Origin: Vogesella indigofera
Lineage (GTDB): Bacteria > Pseudomonadota > Gammaproteobacteria > Burkholderiales > Chromobacteriaceae
Length of the DNA: 64,000 nt
Assembly: GCF_028548395.1 (NCBI RefSeq)
Contig: NZ_JAQQLA010000004.1
Span: 620,001-684,000 of the forward strand
Direction: 5' to 3'
This document shows positions 1-11,469 of the stretch, one piece after another; the stretch's first letter is position 1, and each line of letters opens with the position of its first letter. Below the pieces are notes generated by a model. It had not been told where the DNA came from, made no database searches, and worked only from the letters and a program-made list of their open reading frames with translations. The position numbers and the translations under genes were made by a program.

Positions 1-882
1 TGCATCATCGTCGGCGTACTGGCGGATGATGGACATGATTTCGCGGTATTCGCTCATTTTCAGGCAACCCGGCGCGGTGGAGATGTTCACCAGTACGCCA
101 CGGGCACCTTCCAGCGTGATGTTGTCCAGCAGCGGGCTGGCCACGGCCTGTTCGGCGGCGACACGGGCACGGTCGATGCCGGAGGCAAAGGCGGAACCCA
201 TCATCGCCAGACCCATTTCGCCCATTACCGCACGCACGTCGGCAAAGTCGACGTTGATCAGGCCGGGGCAGGTAATCACTTCCGAGATCCCGGCGACGGC
301 GCCCTTGAGCACGTCGTCGGCGGCGCGGAAGGCGTCGCGCATCGACACGTCGTCACCCAGCACGTCCATCAGCTTCTCGTTCGGGATCACGATCAACGAA
401 TCGACATGCTTCTTCAGCAGCTCGATGCCGTCGTTGGCGACGCGCATGCGCTTGCCTTCGTGATCGAACGGACGCGTCACCACGCCGACGGTGAGGATGC
501 CCATTTCCTTGGCCACTTCCGCCACCACCGGTGCGGCGCCGGTGCCGGTACCGCCGCCCATGCCGGCGGTCACGAACACCATGTTGGCGCCGCGCAGCAT
601 CTCGGCGATGCGTTCGCGGTCTTCCAGCGCGGCGCTGCGGCCAACTTCCGGATTGGCACCGGCACCCAGACCGCGGGTCAGGTTGTTACCCAGCTGCAGC
701 TTTTGCGCGGCCTTGTTGCGCTTCAGCGCCTGGGCATCGGTGTTGGCGCAGATGAATTCCACGCCGTTCACCAGATTGTCGATCATGTTGTCGATGGCGT
801 TGCAGCCGCCACCACCCACACCGATCACCTTGATCACCGCCTCGGAGGCGGTTTCCTGCATTACTTCGAATACCATGCTCAT
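1..882 (-). CDS. ftsZ: Cell division GTPase FtsZ (3' end cut by window edge)
   Basis: Tubulin-like GTPase that polymerises at mid-cell into the Z ring. The 294 visible codons begin [15 protein letters not shown], with an AGGAG ribosome site just upstream of the ATG at 882. The GTP-binding signature [10 protein letters not shown] lies near residue 110 (531-558) and NVDFADV of the synergy region near residue 207. Family members are about 390 residues, so roughly the last 90, including the C-terminal conserved peptide that binds FtsA, lie outside the window. It is the last visible gene of the dcw cluster, 48 bases after ftsA. Identification is certain; only the C-terminus is missing. Confidence 0.97.
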   Translation of the reverse strand, partial: MSMVFEVMQETASEAVIKVIGVGGGGCNAIDNMIDNLVNGVEFICANTDAQALKRNKAAQKLQLGNNLTRGLGAGANPEVGRSAALEDRERIAEMLRGANMVFVTAGMGGGTGTGAAPVVAEVAKEMGILTVGVVTRPFDHEGKRMRVANDGIELLKKHVDSLIVIPNEKLMDVLGDDVSMRDAFRAADDVLKGAVAGISEVITCPGLINVDFADVRAVMGEMGLAMMGSAFASGIDRARVAAEQAVASPLLDNITLEGARGVLVNISTAPGCLKMSEYREIMSIIRQYADDDA

Positions 883-930
883 TTTTTCTCTCCTGTTAAA
901 AGATGAGCGAACCCGAGACCCTGGTCATGC

Positions 931-2169
931 TCAGAAATTTCCGGCAAACCAGGCTTTCATTTTTTGAAACATTTGTCCTACGCCGCCATCGTCCACCTTG
1001 TGGTGGGCGCGCGGATTCATCTGGTCCTTGCCGTACTGCAACAGGCCGACGCCGGTCGAGAAGCGCGGATTCTTCACCACTTCCGACAGACCGCCGACAT
1101 ACTTCGGCACGCCGATACGCACCGGCATGTGGAACACTTCCTCGGCCAGCTCGACCATGCCCGGCATCAGGCTGGCGCCGCCGGTAATCACCATGCCGGA
1201 CGACAACACTTCCTCGAAACCGCTGCGGCGCAGCTCCTGCTGCACCAGCTGGAACAGTTCTTCCACCCGCGGCTCGATCACTTCGGCCAGCGTGGCGCGC
1301 GACATCTGGCGCGGACCGCGCTCGCCGACGCCCGGAACCTCAATCATCTGCGAGGCATCGGCCAGCGACACCAGCGCCACGCCGTGCTGGATCTTGATGT
1401 CTTCCGCTTCCTTGGTCGGGGTACGCAGCGCCATGGCGATGTCGTTGGTGATCTGGTCACCGGCAATCGGGATCACCGCGGTATGGCGGATGGCACCGTT
1501 GGTGTACACCGCGATATCGGTGGTGCCGCCACCGATGTCGATCAGGCAGACGCCGAGTTCCTTCTCGTCCTCGGACAGCACCGCCATCGCCGACGCCATC
1601 GGCTGCAGCACCAGGTCGGACACTTCCAGCCCGCAGCGGCGCACGCACTTGGCCACGTTCTGCGCGGCGGATACCGCGCCGGTGACGATGTGCACCTTGG
1701 CCTCCAGGCGCACGCCGCTCATGCCCAGCGGCTCGCGCACGCCTTCCTGACCGTCGATGCTGTATTCCTGGGTCAGGATGTGCAGCACCTGGTGATCCGG
1801 CGGAATGGTCACCGCGCGCGCGGTTTCGATCACGCGCTCGATGTCCATCGGCGTCACCTCGCGGTCCTTGATCGCCACCATGCCGTGCGAATTGACGCTC
1901 TTGATGTGGCTGCCGGCGATGCCGGTAAACACCTGGTGGATCTTGCAGTCGGCCATCAGTTCGGCCTCTTCCAGCGCACGCTGGATCGCCTGCACCGTGG
2001 ACTCGATGTTGACCACCATGCCGCGCTTCAAGCCGCGCGACGGCACCTGGCCCATGCCGATGATGTTGATCTGGCCCTCTTCCAGCACCTCGGCAACGAT
2101 CGCGACGATCTTCGAGGTCCCGATATCCAGGCCGACCAGCATGTTCTTGCTTTCTTTAGGTTTGCTCAC
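931..2169 (-). CDS. ftsA: Cell division protein FtsA
   Basis: Actin-like ATPase that tethers FtsZ to the membrane and recruits later divisome proteins. The N-terminal phosphate-1 motif VGLDIGTSK, the IGGGTTDIA phosphate-2 segment and a C-terminal ITGGAS motif are visible; the end (KMKAWFAGNF) fits the amphipathic membrane-targeting helix. About 412 residues, normal for the family. The frame stays open five codons further to a GTG at 2184 that abuts the ftsQ stop, but the GTG at 2169 (VSKPKES) has GGAG about 8 bases ahead and is preferred. Tightly spaced between ftsQ and ftsZ, so co-transcribed. Confidence 0.95.
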   Translation of the reverse strand: MSKPKESKNMLVGLDIGTSKIVAIVAEVLEEGQINIIGMGQVPSRGLKRGMVVNIESTVQAIQRALEEAELMADCKIHQVFTGIAGSHIKSVNSHGMVAIKDREVTPMDIERVIETARAVTIPPDHQVLHILTQEYSIDGQEGVREPLGMSGVRLEAKVHIVTGAVSAAQNVAKCVRRCGLEVSDLVLQPMASAMAVLSEDEKELGVCLIDIGGGTTDIAVYTNGAIRHTAVIPIAGDQITNDIAMALRTPTKEAEDIKIQHGVALVSLADASQMIEVPGVGERGPRQMSRATLAEVIEPRVEELFQLVQQELRRSGFEEVLSSGMVITGGASLMPGMVELAEEVFHMPVRIGVPKYVGGLSEVVKNPRFSTGVGLLQYGKDQMNPRAHHKVDDGGVGQMFQKMKAWFAGNF

Positions 2170-2184
2170 CTGTCGCTCCAACAC

Positions 2185-2913
2185 TCAAAGCTTGTTTGCT
2201 GTTGCCGTGCTTGCCTGGTATTCCGGCATCTTCACGGCAAATCCATTGGGGTAACGCAGGTCGATGTACTCGATGCGATACGGCATGGTGGCCAGGCTGC
2301 GCGGCCAGTATTCGACAAACCGCGCCAACCGCTCCTTCACCGGGCCACGTCCCAGCTCCAGCATTACCCCGTTATCCAGTTCCATCTTCCAGGCGCGGCG
2401 CTCGCTCAACCACAATTGCCGCACTTTCAGCCTGGCCTGTGCCAGTACCGGCCCGAACGTGTGCAGGGCCTGTACCATTTCCTTTTCACTGCCCGCCGGC
2501 CCGAACAGCACCGGCAGCGGCTGGTCACTGGCCGCATCGAACCAGCGGCCTTCCTTGCTGATCAGCCCGCTTTCGCCCCAGCGCGCCACCGCGACATGTT
2601 CCGCGATGGTGATCTGCAGGCGATCCGGCCACGTGCGCCTCACCTGCGCCTCGCGCACCCACGGCAGCTTCTCGAACGCACCGCGCGTCTTGTTGATGTC
2701 CAGCGTGAAGAAGGTGCCGGACAGCTCGTGCTGCGCGATGTACTTCAACTGCACCGGTGTCACCTTCACGAACTGGCCGCCAATCGCGATCCGCTTGACC
2801 GGAAACAGCGGCGAGTGCGTCAACCACACCCCGGCGCTGTACAGCAACATCAGCAGCGCGGCCAGTAACAGCATGTTCGCCAGCGCGCGCAGTACCGCAT
2901 GGTTATCCCACAT
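2185..2913 (-). CDS. ftsQ: Cell division protein FtsQ
   Basis: Bitopic inner-membrane divisome protein linking the cytoplasmic ring to FtsL/FtsB and the septal synthase. It has a short cytoplasmic tail, one membrane segment at about residues 9-29 and a periplasmic POTRA domain beginning at [10 protein letters not shown], followed by the conserved [17 protein letters not shown] block. 242 residues is normal for betaproteobacteria. Its ATG lies inside the last codons of ddl (11-base overlap), indicating translational coupling. Confidence 0.94.
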   Translation of the reverse strand: MWDNHAVLRALANMLLLAALLMLLYSAGVWLTHSPLFPVKRIAIGGQFVKVTPVQLKYIAQHELSGTFFTLDINKTRGAFEKLPWVREAQVRRTWPDRLQITIAEHVAVARWGESGLISKEGRWFDAASDQPLPVLFGPAGSEKEMVQALHTFGPVLAQARLKVRQLWLSERRAWKMELDNGVMLELGRGPVKERLARFVEYWPRSLATMPYRIEYIDLRYPNGFAVKMPEYQASTATANKL

Positions 2914-3814
2914 GAGCTGCCGCCAGCACCTGTACGCACAGATCTTCGTAGGACAGCCCCTCGACCCGCGCCGCCATCGGCACTAGGCTATGGCTGGTCA
3001 TGCCCGGATTGGTGTTGGCTTCCAGCAGGTAGATGCCGCCGGCTTCGTCCATCAGGAAGTCGATGCGCGCCCAGCCGCGGCAACCCAGCACGCGGAATGC
3101 CTGCAGCGCCAGTTCACGCGCGCGCTGCTCCACCTCCGGCGCGAGTCCGGACGGGCAGCGATAGACGGTGTCGTCGCGGAAATACTTGGCCTGGTAGTCG
3201 TAGTACTCGGTGGCCGGCTCGATCTTGATGGTCGGGTAGGCCTTGCCGTCGATGATGGCGCAGGTGTACTCGCCGCCGCCGATGAACTGCTCGGCAATCA
3301 CGATATCGTCGTACTGGCGCGCCTCGGCGTACGCCGCCTTCAAGCCACCGTGTTCCTTCACCTTGGTGACGCCGATGCTGGAGCCCTCGGTGGACGGCTT
3401 CACGAAGATCGGCAGGCCGAGGCGGGCCTCGATGGCGTCAAAATCGCTGTCGTCGCTCAGCAGCTCGAAATCCGGGATCGGCAGGCCGGCGCCCTTCCAC
3501 AGCAGCTTGGTGCGCCACTTGTCCATACAGATCGCCGACGCCATCACGCCGCAGCCGGTATAGGGAATGGCCATGCTCTCCAGCGCGCCCTGCAGCGTGC
3601 CGTCCTCGCCGAACGGGCCGTGCAGGATGTTGAACACGCGGGCAAAACCTTCTGTCTGCAGCGCCGACAACGGCTTTTCCGACGGGTCGAACTTGTGCGC
3701 ATCGACGCCCTTGCTCTGCAGCGCGGCCAGCACGCCGTTGCCGCTCATCAGCGACACTTCGCGCTCGGCGGAGCTGCCGCCCATGATCACTGCCACCTTG
3801 CCAAATTGCTTCAT
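2903..3814 (-). CDS. ddlB: D-alanine--D-alanine ligase
   Basis: ATP-grasp ligase that makes D-Ala-D-Ala, the substrate of MurF. The N-terminal [19 protein letters not shown], the central [19 protein letters not shown]-binding segment and the C-terminal metal-binding [16 protein letters not shown] are all present. The start is taken at the second of two adjacent ATGs (MKQFGK); AAGGA sits 6 bases before it. The reading frame extends ten codons further upstream without a better site. The position between murC and ftsQ is standard for the dcw cluster. Confidence 0.95.
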   Translation of the reverse strand: MKQFGKVAVIMGGSSAEREVSLMSGNGVLAALQSKGVDAHKFDPSEKPLSALQTEGFARVFNILHGPFGEDGTLQGALESMAIPYTGCGVMASAICMDKWRTKLLWKGAGLPIPDFELLSDDSDFDAIEARLGLPIFVKPSTEGSSIGVTKVKEHGGLKAAYAEARQYDDIVIAEQFIGGGEYTCAIIDGKAYPTIKIEPATEYYDYQAKYFRDDTVYRCPSGLAPEVEQRARELALQAFRVLGCRGWARIDFLMDEAGGIYLLEANTNPGMTSHSLVPMAARVEGLSYEDLCVQVLAAAHVG

Positions 3815-3844
3815 CATGTTTCCTTGCTGCCGCGTGAGCTGCAC

Positions 3845-3857
3845 GCGGCCAACCTTG
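3845..3857. repeat. Copy of the dispersed 13-base word (1 mismatch)
   Basis: CGCGGCCAACCTT in the short gap between ddl and murC matches the reverse complement of AAGGTTGGCCGCA at 12 of 13 positions. Confidence 0.55.
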
Positions 3858-3864
3858 TCCTAGG

Positions 3865-5259
3865 TTATGCCTTGCTCGCCGCGACCAGCTTGGCCGGGAT
3901 GCCGCCGATGGAACCGGCGCCCATGGTGATCACCACGTCACCGTCACGCACCATGTCGCTGATGGTCTGCGGCATGTCGGTGATCTGCTCGACGAACACC
4001 GGCTCCACCTTGCCGCCAACCCGTACCGCCCGCGTCAGCGCGCGGCCGTCGGCCGCCACGATCGGTGCCTCGCCGGCGGCGTACACTTCCGCCAGCAACA
4101 GGCAGTCGACGCCGTTCAATACCTTGACGAAGTCCTCGAACAGGTCGCGGGTACGGCTGTAGCGGTGTGGTTGGAACGCCAGCACCAGCCGCTTCTGCGG
4201 GAAGGCGCCGCGCACCGCGGCCAGCGTCGCCGCCATTTCCACCGGATGGTGGCCGTAGTCGTCGATCAGGGTGTAGCTGCCGCCATCCTTGGCCGGCAGT
4301 TCGCCGTAGCGCTGGAAGCGGCGACCGACACCGGCAAACTCGGCAAGACCGCGCTGGATCGCTTCCACCTCCGCGCCGCACTCTAGACCGATGGCGGTGG
4401 CGGCCAGCGCGTTGAGCACGTTGTGGCGGCCCGGCATGTTCAGCGTCACCGGGAAGCGCAGGCCGTCGGCCTTCACCACCACGTCGAAGTGCATCTGGCC
4501 GGCATCGGCGACCACGTTTTCGGCGTAGACATCGGCGCTGTCATCCAGACCGTAGGTGGTGACCGGTTTTTTCAGCTGCGGCACGATGCTGCGCACGTGC
4601 TCGTCGTCGACGCACAGCACGGCACGGCCGTAGAACGGCAGGTGGTGGATGAAGTCGACGAACGCCTGCTTCAGCTTGTCGAAGCTGTGGTCGTAGGTGT
4701 CCATGTGGTCGGCGTCGATATTGGTCACCACCGACATCACCGGCTGCAGATAGAGGAAGGAGGCGTCCGATTCGTCGGCCTCGGCCACCAGGTAGTCGCC
4801 GCTGCCGAGGCGGGCATTGGTGCCAGCCGCAGTCAGCTTGCCGCCGATCACGAAGGTCGGGTCAAGGTTGGCCGCACCCAGCACCGACGCGGTCAGGCTG
4901 GTGGTGGTGGTCTTGCCGTGGGTGCCAGCGATGGCGATGCCCTGCTTGAAGCGCATCAGCTCGGCCAGCATCATCGCGCGCGGAATCACCGGCACGTGGT
5001 TGGCCTGTGCTTCCTGCACTTCCGGGTTGTCGGCCTTCACCGCGGTGGAGGTCACCACCACGTCGGCACCCTTGATGTAGGTGGCGTCATGGCCAAAGAA
5101 GATGCGCGCGCCCTGCTCGGTCAGGCGCTTGGTGGCGGCGTTGTCGGCCATGTCGGAACCGGACACGGTGTAGCCCAGGTTCAGCAGCACCTCGGCGATG
5201 CCGCACATGCCGACGCCGCCGATGCCGACAAAGTGTATGTGTTTGACGCGATGTTTCAT
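3865..5259 (-). CDS. murC: UDP-N-acetylmuramate--L-alanine ligase MurC
   Basis: First Mur ligase; adds L-Ala to UDP-MurNAc in the cytoplasm. The N-terminal [17 protein letters not shown]ossmann motif, the P-loop [14 protein letters not shown] and the central-domain DDYGHHPVE mark it clearly. 464 residues from the ATG at 5259 (MKHRVKHIH). The frame stays open for more than 300 bases upstream, but that extension overlaps murG in another frame and is arginine/alanine-rich shadow sequence, so it is excluded. A copy of the 13-base dispersed word lies in the gene at 4864-4876, read as Ala-Ala-Asn-Leu. Confidence 0.96.
   Translation of the reverse strand: MKHRVKHIHFVGIGGVGMCGIAEVLLNLGYTVSGSDMADNAATKRLTEQGARIFFGHDATYIKGADVVVTSTAVKADNPEVQEAQANHVPVIPRAMMLAELMRFKQGIAIAGTHGKTTTTSLTASVLGAANLDPTFVIGGKLTAAGTNARLGSGDYLVAEADESDASFLYLQPVMSVVTNIDADHMDTYDHSFDKLKQAFVDFIHHLPFYGRAVLCVDDEHVRSIVPQLKKPVTTYGLDDSADVYAENVVADAGQMHFDVVVKADGLRFPVTLNMPGRHNVLNALAATAIGLECGAEVEAIQRGLAEFAGVGRRFQRYGELPAKDGGSYTLIDDYGHHPVEMAATLAAVRGAFPQKRLVLAFQPHRYSRTRDLFEDFVKVLNGVDCLLLAEVYAAGEAPIVAADGRALTRAVRVGGKVEPVFVEQITDMPQTISDMVRDGDVVITMGAGSIGGIPAKLVAASKA
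4864..4876. repeat. Exact copy of the 13-base word inside murC
   Basis: AAGGTTGGCCGCA on the plus strand. In murC it is read GCG GCC AAC CTT, using the CTT leucine codon that is rare in this window. Confidence 0.7.
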
Positions 5260-5297
5260 GGTGTCTTCTCTTGCTCGGGCCCGCTCCAGGCCCAGTC

Positions 5298-6389
5298 CTA
5301 TTCGGTATCCGCCAGCGCCTGGCACAGGTCGGCCACTTTGGCCGCCGCGGCCGGCTTGGCCAGCGTTCGTGCCTGTTTGGCCATCTGCAGAAGCTGCGGA
5401 CGGGTCAGCCCCGCCAGCAGGCTGGCCAGTTGCTGCGGATTCATGTCTTGTTGCGGCAGATGGATGGCCGCGCCATGGGCCGCCATCCACGCCGCGTTGT
5501 CGCGCTGGTGCGAGGTGGTGGACACCACCAGCGGCACCAGGATGCTGGGCACGCCGGCGGCGCACAGTTCGCTGATGGTGATCGCGCCGGCACGGCACAG
5601 GATCACGTCGCAGTCGGCCAGCAGCGCCGCCATATTGTCGATAAACGGCAGCAAGGTAATGTCGTGGCCAACCTTCAGCCCGGCAGCGGCATACGCCTGC
5701 TGCACGGCATCGAAATTCTTGTCGCCGGTCTGGTGCGTCAACAGCGGCCGCGCCTCGGCCGGCAGCAGTGCCAGCGCCTGCGGCAGGGTGTCGTTGAGCA
5801 CCTTGGCGCCCAGGCTGCCACCGACCACCAGCACGCGCAGCGGGCCAGTACGGCCGGCAAAGCGCTCGGCCGGCGGCGTCATCTGCTCGATCTCGGCGCG
5901 CACCGGGTTGCCGGTGACCACCGCCTTGTTCAGCTTGGCAGCCTCACCGTCAAAGCCGCAGGCCAGATGATCGGCAAACGGCAACAGCGCCTTGTTGCTC
6001 AGCAGCAGACCGGCGTCGGCGTTGACCATCACCAGCGGCTTCCACAGCAGCGCGCCGGCAAGACCGGTCGGCAGGCACACGTAACCGCCCATGCCGAGGA
6101 TCACGTCCGGACGGTGTTCGAACATCAGCTTCAGGCTGCGCACAAAGGCGGCCCCCAGCTGCAGCACGCCTTTTACCGAACCCAGTAGTCCCTTGCCGCG
6201 CACGCCGTGGAACGCCAGCCGGATCAGCGGGATGCCGGTCGGCGGCACCAGCTTGTTTTCCATGCCACGCTCGGTGCCGACCCACAGCACTTGCCAGCCG
6301 CGCTGTTGCAGCTCGCGGGCAACGGCGATGCCGGGGACGATGTGTCCACCCGTGCCTGCCGCCATTACCATCACCGTGCGTTTTGTCAT
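5298..6389 (-). CDS. murG: UDP-GlcNAc:MurNAc-(pentapeptide)-PP-undecaprenol GlcNAc transferase MurG
   Basis: Peripheral membrane glycosyltransferase that converts lipid I to lipid II. The glycine-rich loop [16 protein letters not shown] at the N-terminus and the second G loop ([13 protein letters not shown]) plus the donor-site [14 protein letters not shown] segment ([15 protein letters not shown]) are visible. 363 residues from the ATG at 6389 (MTKRTVMVM), which has a GCAAGAG stretch directly upstream; the 22 extra in-frame codons before it have no family features. Follows ftsW by 75 bases and precedes murC by 38. Confidence 0.96.
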   Translation of the reverse strand: MTKRTVMVMAAGTGGHIVPGIAVARELQQRGWQVLWVGTERGMENKLVPPTGIPLIRLAFHGVRGKGLLGSVKGVLQLGAAFVRSLKLMFEHRPDVILGMGGYVCLPTGLAGALLWKPLVMVNADAGLLLSNKALLPFADHLACGFDGEAAKLNKAVVTGNPVRAEIEQMTPPAERFAGRTGPLRVLVVGGSLGAKVLNDTLPQALALLPAEARPLLTHQTGDKNFDAVQQAYAAAGLKVGHDITLLPFIDNMAALLADCDVILCRAGAITISELCAAGVPSILVPLVVSTTSHQRDNAAWMAAHGAAIHLPQQDMNPQQLASLLAGLTRPQLLQMAKQARTLAKPAAAAKVADLCQALADTE

Positions 6390-6433
6390 CTCTTGCTTTC
6401 TCTTGCTCCGGACCTGCCGGTTATTCATTGCCA

Positions 6434-6455
6434 TTGCGGCCAACGTTGGCCGCAA
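6434..6455. repeat. Palindromic copy of the dispersed word core
   Basis: A perfect 22-base palindrome in the ftsW-murG gap made of two head-to-head 11-base arms, TTGCGGCCAAC and its complement. Each arm shares the GTTGGCCGCA core of the 13-base word. It could form a hairpin in the mRNA; no U tract follows it. Confidence 0.65.
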
Positions 6456-6464
6456 CGTGATTCG

Positions 6465-7631
6465 TTAAACCTTGAAACCTCGCATGAGGCGGCGGTTTTC
6501 ATAATCCACCCGCAACAGCACCGCCAGCGACGCGAGGTTGCACAGCATCGCCGAGCCGCCGAAGGACATCAGCGGCAGGGTCAGACCCTTGGTCGGCAGC
6601 AGGCCCATGTTGACGCCGACGTTGAAAAAGGTCTGGATCCCCAGCCAGATACCGATGCCCTGCGCCACCAGCGACGGGTAGTAGCGTTCCAGCTTCTTCG
6701 CCTCGGTGCCGATGTGGAAGGCACGCCGCACAATCCACGCATACAGCCCCAGCACCACGCAGATGCCGATGAAACCGAATTCCTCCGAGATCACCGCCAT
6801 GATGAAGTCGGTGTGTGCCTCCGGCAGGTAGAACAGCTTCTCGATGCTGCCGCCGAGGCCGACGCCCAGCCACTCGCCACGGCCGATGGCGATCAGCGAG
6901 TGCGACAGCTGGTAACCCTTGCCGTACGGGTCTTCCCACGGATCGAGGAAACCCAGCACCCGCTTCACCCGGTACGGCGAGGTCACGATCAGCAGGCCGA
7001 TCGCCGCCACCGCCATCAACGCCAGCCCGGCAAAGATGCGCAGGTTGATGCCGCCGAGGAACACGATGCCCATGGTGATGCTCATCACCACCATCAGCGC
7101 GCCGAAGTCCGGCTCCGCCAGCAGCAGGAAGGCCACCAGCACGATCGCCATCAGGATCGGCAGGAAACCCTGGCTGAAACTGTGCAGCTTGGCCGCCTTG
7201 CGCACGGTGTAGTCGGCGGCGTAGATCACCGCCGCCAGCTTCATCACTTCCGACGGCTGGAAATTCAGCACGATCAGGTTGATCCAGCGCCGCGAGCCGT
7301 TCACCACCCGGCCGATGCCGGGAATCAGCACCAGCACCAGCAGGAAGCCGGCGAACAGGAAAAACTTGCCCGCGTACTGCTGCCACCACGCCATCGGGAT
7401 CATGAAGGTCATTGCCGCCGCCGACAGCCCGATCACCATGAACACCATGTGGCGCATCAGGTAGAAGTACGGGCTGTTGGTCGCCGGATCGGCCTCGGCG
7501 TTGGCAATTGACGCCGAGAACACCATCACCAGGCTGACCGACAGCAACAGCGCAATCGCCCACATCAGCGCCTCGTCCATCACGGTGATGGCGGTGCTGT
7601 GGTGGTAGCGGCTGCGCGCGGCGTGCATCAC
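6465..7631 (-). CDS. ftsW: Septal peptidoglycan polymerase FtsW
   Basis: SEDS-family glycosyltransferase that polymerises lipid II at the septum together with FtsI. About ten membrane segments; SEDS signatures [18 protein letters not shown], the [10 protein letters not shown] aspartate loop, [20 protein letters not shown] and the C-terminal [11 protein letters not shown]. 388 residues. The GTG at 7631 overlaps the murD stop; an ATG three bases later (7628) is an equally possible start, both served by the same GGAG. Paralogue of rodA in this window. Confidence 0.95.
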   Translation of the reverse strand: MMHAARSRYHHSTAITVMDEALMWAIALLLSVSLVMVFSASIANAEADPATNSPYFYLMRHMVFMVIGLSAAAMTFMIPMAWWQQYAGKFFLFAGFLLVLVLIPGIGRVVNGSRRWINLIVLNFQPSEVMKLAAVIYAADYTVRKAAKLHSFSQGFLPILMAIVLVAFLLLAEPDFGALMVVMSITMGIVFLGGINLRIFAGLALMAVAAIGLLIVTSPYRVKRVLGFLDPWEDPYGKGYQLSHSLIAIGRGEWLGVGLGGSIEKLFYLPEAHTDFIMAVISEEFGFIGICVVLGLYAWIVRRAFHIGTEAKKLERYYPSLVAQGIGIWLGIQTFFNVGVNMGLLPTKGLTLPLMSFGGSAMLCNLASLAVLLRVDYENRRLMRGFKV

Positions 7632-8995
7632 GATAGGCGCTCCGCTTGCAGCTGCGCGACGGTGTCGACAAACACCTGGGCGCGATGCGCGTAATTCTTG
7701 AACATGTCGAGGCTGGCACAGGCCGGCGACAGCAGCACCACGTCACCGGGCTGGGCCAGGCTGGCCGCCTCGCGGGTGGCATCCTCCAGCGTCTGGCACG
7801 CCACCAGCGGCACGCCGCTGCCGGCCAGCGCGGCACCGATCTGCGGGCCATCGCGGCCGATCAGGACCACCGCGCGGGCGATGCGGGCGCAGGCGGTAGC
7901 CAGCGGTGCAAAGTCCTGGCCCTTGCCGTCACCGCCGGCGATCAGCACCACCTTGCGGGTCATGCCGTTCAGCGCCGCCTCGGTGGCGCCGACATTGGTG
8001 CCCTTGGAGTCGTCGATGTACATTACATCGCCGAACTCGGCGACGAACTCGACGCGGTGCGCGAGACCACGGAAGGTCTTCAGTGCCGGCAGCAGCTGTG
8101 CGCGCGCCAGGCCGATCGCCTCGCACAACGCCAGTGCCGCCAAGGCGTTGGCGGCGTTGTGCAGGCCTTGCAGCGGCATGTCGGCGCAGTCGAACAGCGC
8201 CTGCCCGGCGATGACCAGCTGATAACGGCTAGCCGTCTGTTGCAATGCGTAATCGGCGTCCTCGCGCAGCGAGAACCACGCCACCCGTCGTCCGGCGCGC
8301 ACCATCGCGCGGCAGAATACGTCGTCACGGTTCAGCACCTGCACGCCGTCACCGTTGAAGATGGCGGTCTTGCTGTGCGCGTAATCGAGCAGGTCGTTGT
8401 AACGATCCAGATGGTCTTCGGAGATGTTCAGCACCGTGGCGGCGTCCGCCCGCAGGCTGTGCGTGGTTTCCAGCTGGAAGCTGGACAGCTCCACCACCCA
8501 CACCTCCGGCGCCCGTCCGGCGGCTTCGCGCGCCGCCAGCGCGTCCAGCACCGGCAAACCGATATTGCCGCACACCACGGTGTCCAACCCGGCGGCCTCG
8601 CACAGATGCCCCACCAGACTGGTGACTGTGCTCTTGCCGTTGGAGCCGGTGATGGCGATCACCCGGGCGCCGCTACCGGCAATGGCGCGCGCCCACAGCT
8701 CCACGTCGCCGACCACCTCGCCGCCGGCGGCGGCGAAGGCGGCGATGGCCGGGCTGCGGACGCTGACGCCGGGGCTGACCATCAGCATGTCGGCGTCGGC
8801 AAAGGTGGCGTCGCTGAACGCGCCCAGGCGCAGCGGCACCGTGCCAAGCTTGGCCGCAACGGCGGCCGCATTCGGCGGATTGTCGCGGCTGTCCGCCATC
8901 GTCACCCGCGCACCGTGCGCCAGCAGCCAGCGGGCGGCGGACACGCCGGTGTCGCCGAGGCCGATAACGATGATGTGACGGTTAGCCAGATCCAT
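7628..8995 (-). CDS. murD: UDP-N-acetylmuramoylalanine--D-glutamate ligase MurD
   Basis: Second Mur ligase, adding D-Glu. The N-terminal [17 protein letters not shown] fold, P-loop [16 protein letters not shown], the [10 protein letters not shown] segment and C-terminal [15 protein letters not shown] are all present. 455 residues, normal. Its stop codon overlaps the start of ftsW, and mraY ends 12 bases upstream, so it is embedded in the operon. Confidence 0.96.
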   Translation of the reverse strand: MDLANRHIIVIGLGDTGVSAARWLLAHGARVTMADSRDNPPNAAAVAAKLGTVPLRLGAFSDATFADADMLMVSPGVSVRSPAIAAFAAAGGEVVGDVELWARAIAGSGARVIAITGSNGKSTVTSLVGHLCEAAGLDTVVCGNIGLPVLDALAAREAAGRAPEVWVVELSSFQLETTHSLRADAATVLNISEDHLDRYNDLLDYAHSKTAIFNGDGVQVLNRDDVFCRAMVRAGRRVAWFSLREDADYALQQTASRYQLVIAGQALFDCADMPLQGLHNAANALAALALCEAIGLARAQLLPALKTFRGLAHRVEFVAEFGDVMYIDDSKGTNVGATEAALNGMTRKVVLIAGGDGKGQDFAPLATACARIARAVVLIGRDGPQIGAALAGSGVPLVACQTLEDATREAASLAQPGDVVLLSPACASLDMFKNYAHRAQVFVDTVAQLQAERLS

Positions 8996-9007
8996 GGTCA
9001 GCTTTCC

Positions 9008-10093
9008 TTAGCGCAGTTTCAGCGTGGCAAGACCTGCCAGCACCAGCATCATGGTGATGATCCAGAAGCGAACCACCACCTGGGTCTCTTTCCAGCCTTT
9101 GAGTTCATAGTGGTGATGCAGCGGCGCCATGCGGAACACGCGCTTGCCGGTGAGCTTGAACGACGCCACCTGGATCATCACCGACAGCGCCTCGACCACG
9201 AACAGGCCGCCCATGATCAGCAGCACGATTTCCTGGCGCACGATCACCGCCACGGTGCCCAGCGCGGCGCCCAGCGCCAGCGCGCCGACGTCGCCCATGA
9301 ACACCTGCGCCGGATAGGCGTTGAACCACAAGAAGCCCAAGCAGGCGCCACAGATGGCGGCGCAGAACACCACCACCTCGTGCGCGCCGGGCACGAAAGG
9401 CATGCCCAGATACTTGGAGAACACCGCGTGGCCGGCGACGTAGGCGAAGATCGACAGGCCCGCGGCCACCATCACCACCGGCAGCGCGGCGAGGCCGTCG
9501 AGGCCGTCGGTGAGGTTGACCGAGTTGGAGGTGCCGACGATCACGAAGTAGGTCAACACGCAAAAGCCGATGCCGCCCAGCGGATAGATCACGTTCTTGA
9601 AGAACGGGATGATGAATTCGGTGGACGCCGGCAGTTTGGCGGTGGTGATCAGGAACACGCCGGCGGCAATGGCGACGGTGGATTGCCACGCCATCTTGAA
9701 GCGGGCGGAGACCCCGTTCGGATCCTTGTACACCACCTTGCGCCAGTCATCGTAGAAACCCAGCGCGCCGGTGCCCAGCGTCACCGCCAGCAGCAGCCAC
9801 ACGTACTGGTTGGAAAGGTCGGCCCACAGCAGGGTGGTGACGCTCATCGCCAGCAGGATCAGCGTGCCGCCCATGGTCGGGGTGCCGGTCTTCACCAGAT
9901 GCGTCTGCGGGCCGTCGCTGCGCACCGCCTGGCCGACCTTGAGTTCGGTCAGTTTGGCGATCACCCACGGCCCCAGCCACAGCGAGATCACCAGCGAAGT
10001 CAGCGCCGCCATCACCGCGCGCAGCGTGACGTAGTTGAGGACGTTGAAAGCCCGGATGTGGTCCTTTAGCAGTTCAGCCAGTAACAGCAGCAC
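9008..10093 (-). CDS. mraY: Phospho-MurNAc-pentapeptide transferase MraY
   Basis: Integral membrane enzyme that makes lipid I from UDP-MurNAc-pentapeptide and undecaprenyl phosphate. Ten predicted membrane segments. Conserved [19 protein letters not shown] near the N-terminus, [10 protein letters not shown] with the catalytic/metal aspartates, and the C-terminal [10 protein letters not shown]. The correct start is the GTG at 10093 ([11 protein letters not shown] follows), with GAAGGG six bases upstream; this gives 361 residues, as in other bacteria. The longer open frame upstream overlaps murF and is not coding. Confidence 0.95.
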   Translation of the reverse strand: MLLLLAELLKDHIRAFNVLNYVTLRAVMAALTSLVISLWLGPWVIAKLTELKVGQAVRSDGPQTHLVKTGTPTMGGTLILLAMSVTTLLWADLSNQYVWLLLAVTLGTGALGFYDDWRKVVYKDPNGVSARFKMAWQSTVAIAAGVFLITTAKLPASTEFIIPFFKNVIYPLGGIGFCVLTYFVIVGTSNSVNLTDGLDGLAALPVVMVAAGLSIFAYVAGHAVFSKYLGMPFVPGAHEVVVFCAAICGACLGFLWFNAYPAQVFMGDVGALALGAALGTVAVIVRQEIVLLIMGGLFVVEALSVMIQVASFKLTGKRVFRMAPLHHHYELKGWKETQVVVRFWIITMMLVLAGLATLKLR

Positions 10094-10095
10094 GT

Positions 10096-11469
10096 TTAGC
10101 CCTTCCCGTTTTCTTGTTGTTGTGGGGTTACCAGATGGGCAACGACCCGTTCCATGCGCATGAAGCGCGAACCCTTGACCAGCACCGTGCTGGCCGGGGT
10201 GACCACGGCATCCAGCCGCGCCAGCAGCGCGGCGATGTCGTCGAAATACTCGGCGCCAGCACCGTAGGCGTTGGCCGCCTGGCGGCTCAGCTCGCCCAGA
10301 CACAGCAGCTGCTCGATGCCGCGGGCGCGGGCATGGGCGCCCACTTCGGCGTGCAGTGCCGGTGCGGTGTCGCCCAGCTCGCCGATCTGCCCCATCACGA
10401 ACACGCGCGGTGCCGGGTAGGCGGCCAGCACGTCGATGCCGGCCTTCATCGAATCCGGATTGGCGTTGTAGCTGTCGTCGATCACGGTGGCGCCACAGGC
10501 GGCCGGCTTCAGCTGCAGGCGACCCTTGACGCCGGCAAAGGCGGCCAGGCCGGCGGCGATGGCGGCCAGTGGCACTTCCAGTGCCAGTGCCACAGCGGCG
10601 GCGGCCAGCGCGTTGCGCACGTTATGTTCGCCGGCAGCCGGCAGCTCGATCGCCTGCTCGCCTTGCGGGCAAATCAGGGTGAAACAGTTGCCGGTCGCAC
10701 TGGCGACGATGTCGCGGGCACGAACGTTGGCCGCAGCGCTCAGGCCGAAACGCAACTGGCGATGCTGGCCGGCGGCGACGGCGAAGATCGCCTGCTGCGC
10801 GTCGTCGGCATTGATGATGGCGACGCCGTCAGCGCTCAGCCCTTCGAAGATTTCGCTCTTGGCACGGGCAATGTCGGCGGTGCTGTCAAAGCCGCCGCCC
10901 AGGTGCGCGCGCATGGCGTTATTGACCAGCGCCACCTGCGGCCGGGTCAGGCCGCTCAGGTAGCGGATCTCGCCGAAGTGGTTCATGCCCATCTCGATCA
11001 CCGCATAGCGGTGCGCCGGGCGCAGCGCCAACAGCGTCAGCGGCAGGCCGATGTCGTTGTTGAAGTTGCCGGCGGTGGCGTGCACGGCATCGTTGCCGGC
11101 ATGGGCACGCAGGATGGCGGCCACCATCTCCTTGACCGTGGTCTTGCCGTTGGAACCGGTGATGCCAATGCGCTTCACGTCCAGCCGCGCGCACCAAGCG
11201 GCAGCCAGGGTGCCCAGCGCCAGCCGGGTGTCGTCGACGCGGATCACACTGCCGGCAGTAGCCGCATAGTCGCGGCGCACCAGCGCGAACGCACCCTTGG
11301 CCAGCACTTCCGGCACAAAATCGTGCGCATCGAAATTGTCGCCCTTCAGCGCCACGAACAGGTCGCCGGCCTGCACCGTGCGGCTGTCGGTAACCACGCG
11401 CAGGAACTTGGCATCGCTGCCGAGCAGTTCGCCGGACAACAGGGCGGCGGCATCAGACAGCGGCAGCAT
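10096..11469 (-). CDS. murF: UDP-N-acetylmuramoyl-tripeptide--D-alanyl-D-alanine ligase MurF
   Basis: Last cytoplasmic Mur ligase; joins the D-Ala-D-Ala made by Ddl to the tripeptide precursor. P-loop [27 protein letters not shown] and the C-terminal [13 protein letters not shown] are diagnostic. 457 residues from the ATG at 11469 ([11 protein letters not shown]), preceded by a GGGGG stretch; it overlaps the end of murE by 17 bases. mraY starts two bases after its stop, so coupling is very tight. Confidence 0.95.
   Translation of the reverse strand: MLPLSDAAALLSGELLGSDAKFLRVVTDSRTVQAGDLFVALKGDNFDAHDFVPEVLAKGAFALVRRDYAATAGSVIRVDDTRLALGTLAAAWCARLDVKRIGITGSNGKTTVKEMVAAILRAHAGNDAVHATAGNFNNDIGLPLTLLALRPAHRYAVIEMGMNHFGEIRYLSGLTRPQVALVNNAMRAHLGGGFDSTADIARAKSEIFEGLSADGVAIINADDAQQAIFAVAAGQHRQLRFGLSAAANVRARDIVASATGNCFTLICPQGEQAIELPAAGEHNVRNALAAAAVALALEVPLAAIAAGLAAFAGVKGRLQLKPAACGATVIDDSYNANPDSMKAGIDVLAAYPAPRVFVMGQIGELGDTAPALHAEVGAHARARGIEQLLCLGELSRQAANAYGAGAEYFDDIAALLARLDAVVTPASTVLVKGSRFMRMERVVAHLVTPQQQENGKG

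Noticed and set aside
964..2868. Very long plus-strand open frames antisense to ftsA/ftsQ and to many other minus-strand genes
   Set aside because: They are His/Arg/Gln-rich or Ser/Pro-rich frames produced by high G+C third positions opposite real genes; none shows a protein-family motif.
5260..5598. N-terminal extension of murC of more than 100 codons
   Set aside because: It overlaps murG in another frame, is Arg/Ala-rich without family similarity, and the ATG at 5259 gives the standard MurC start.
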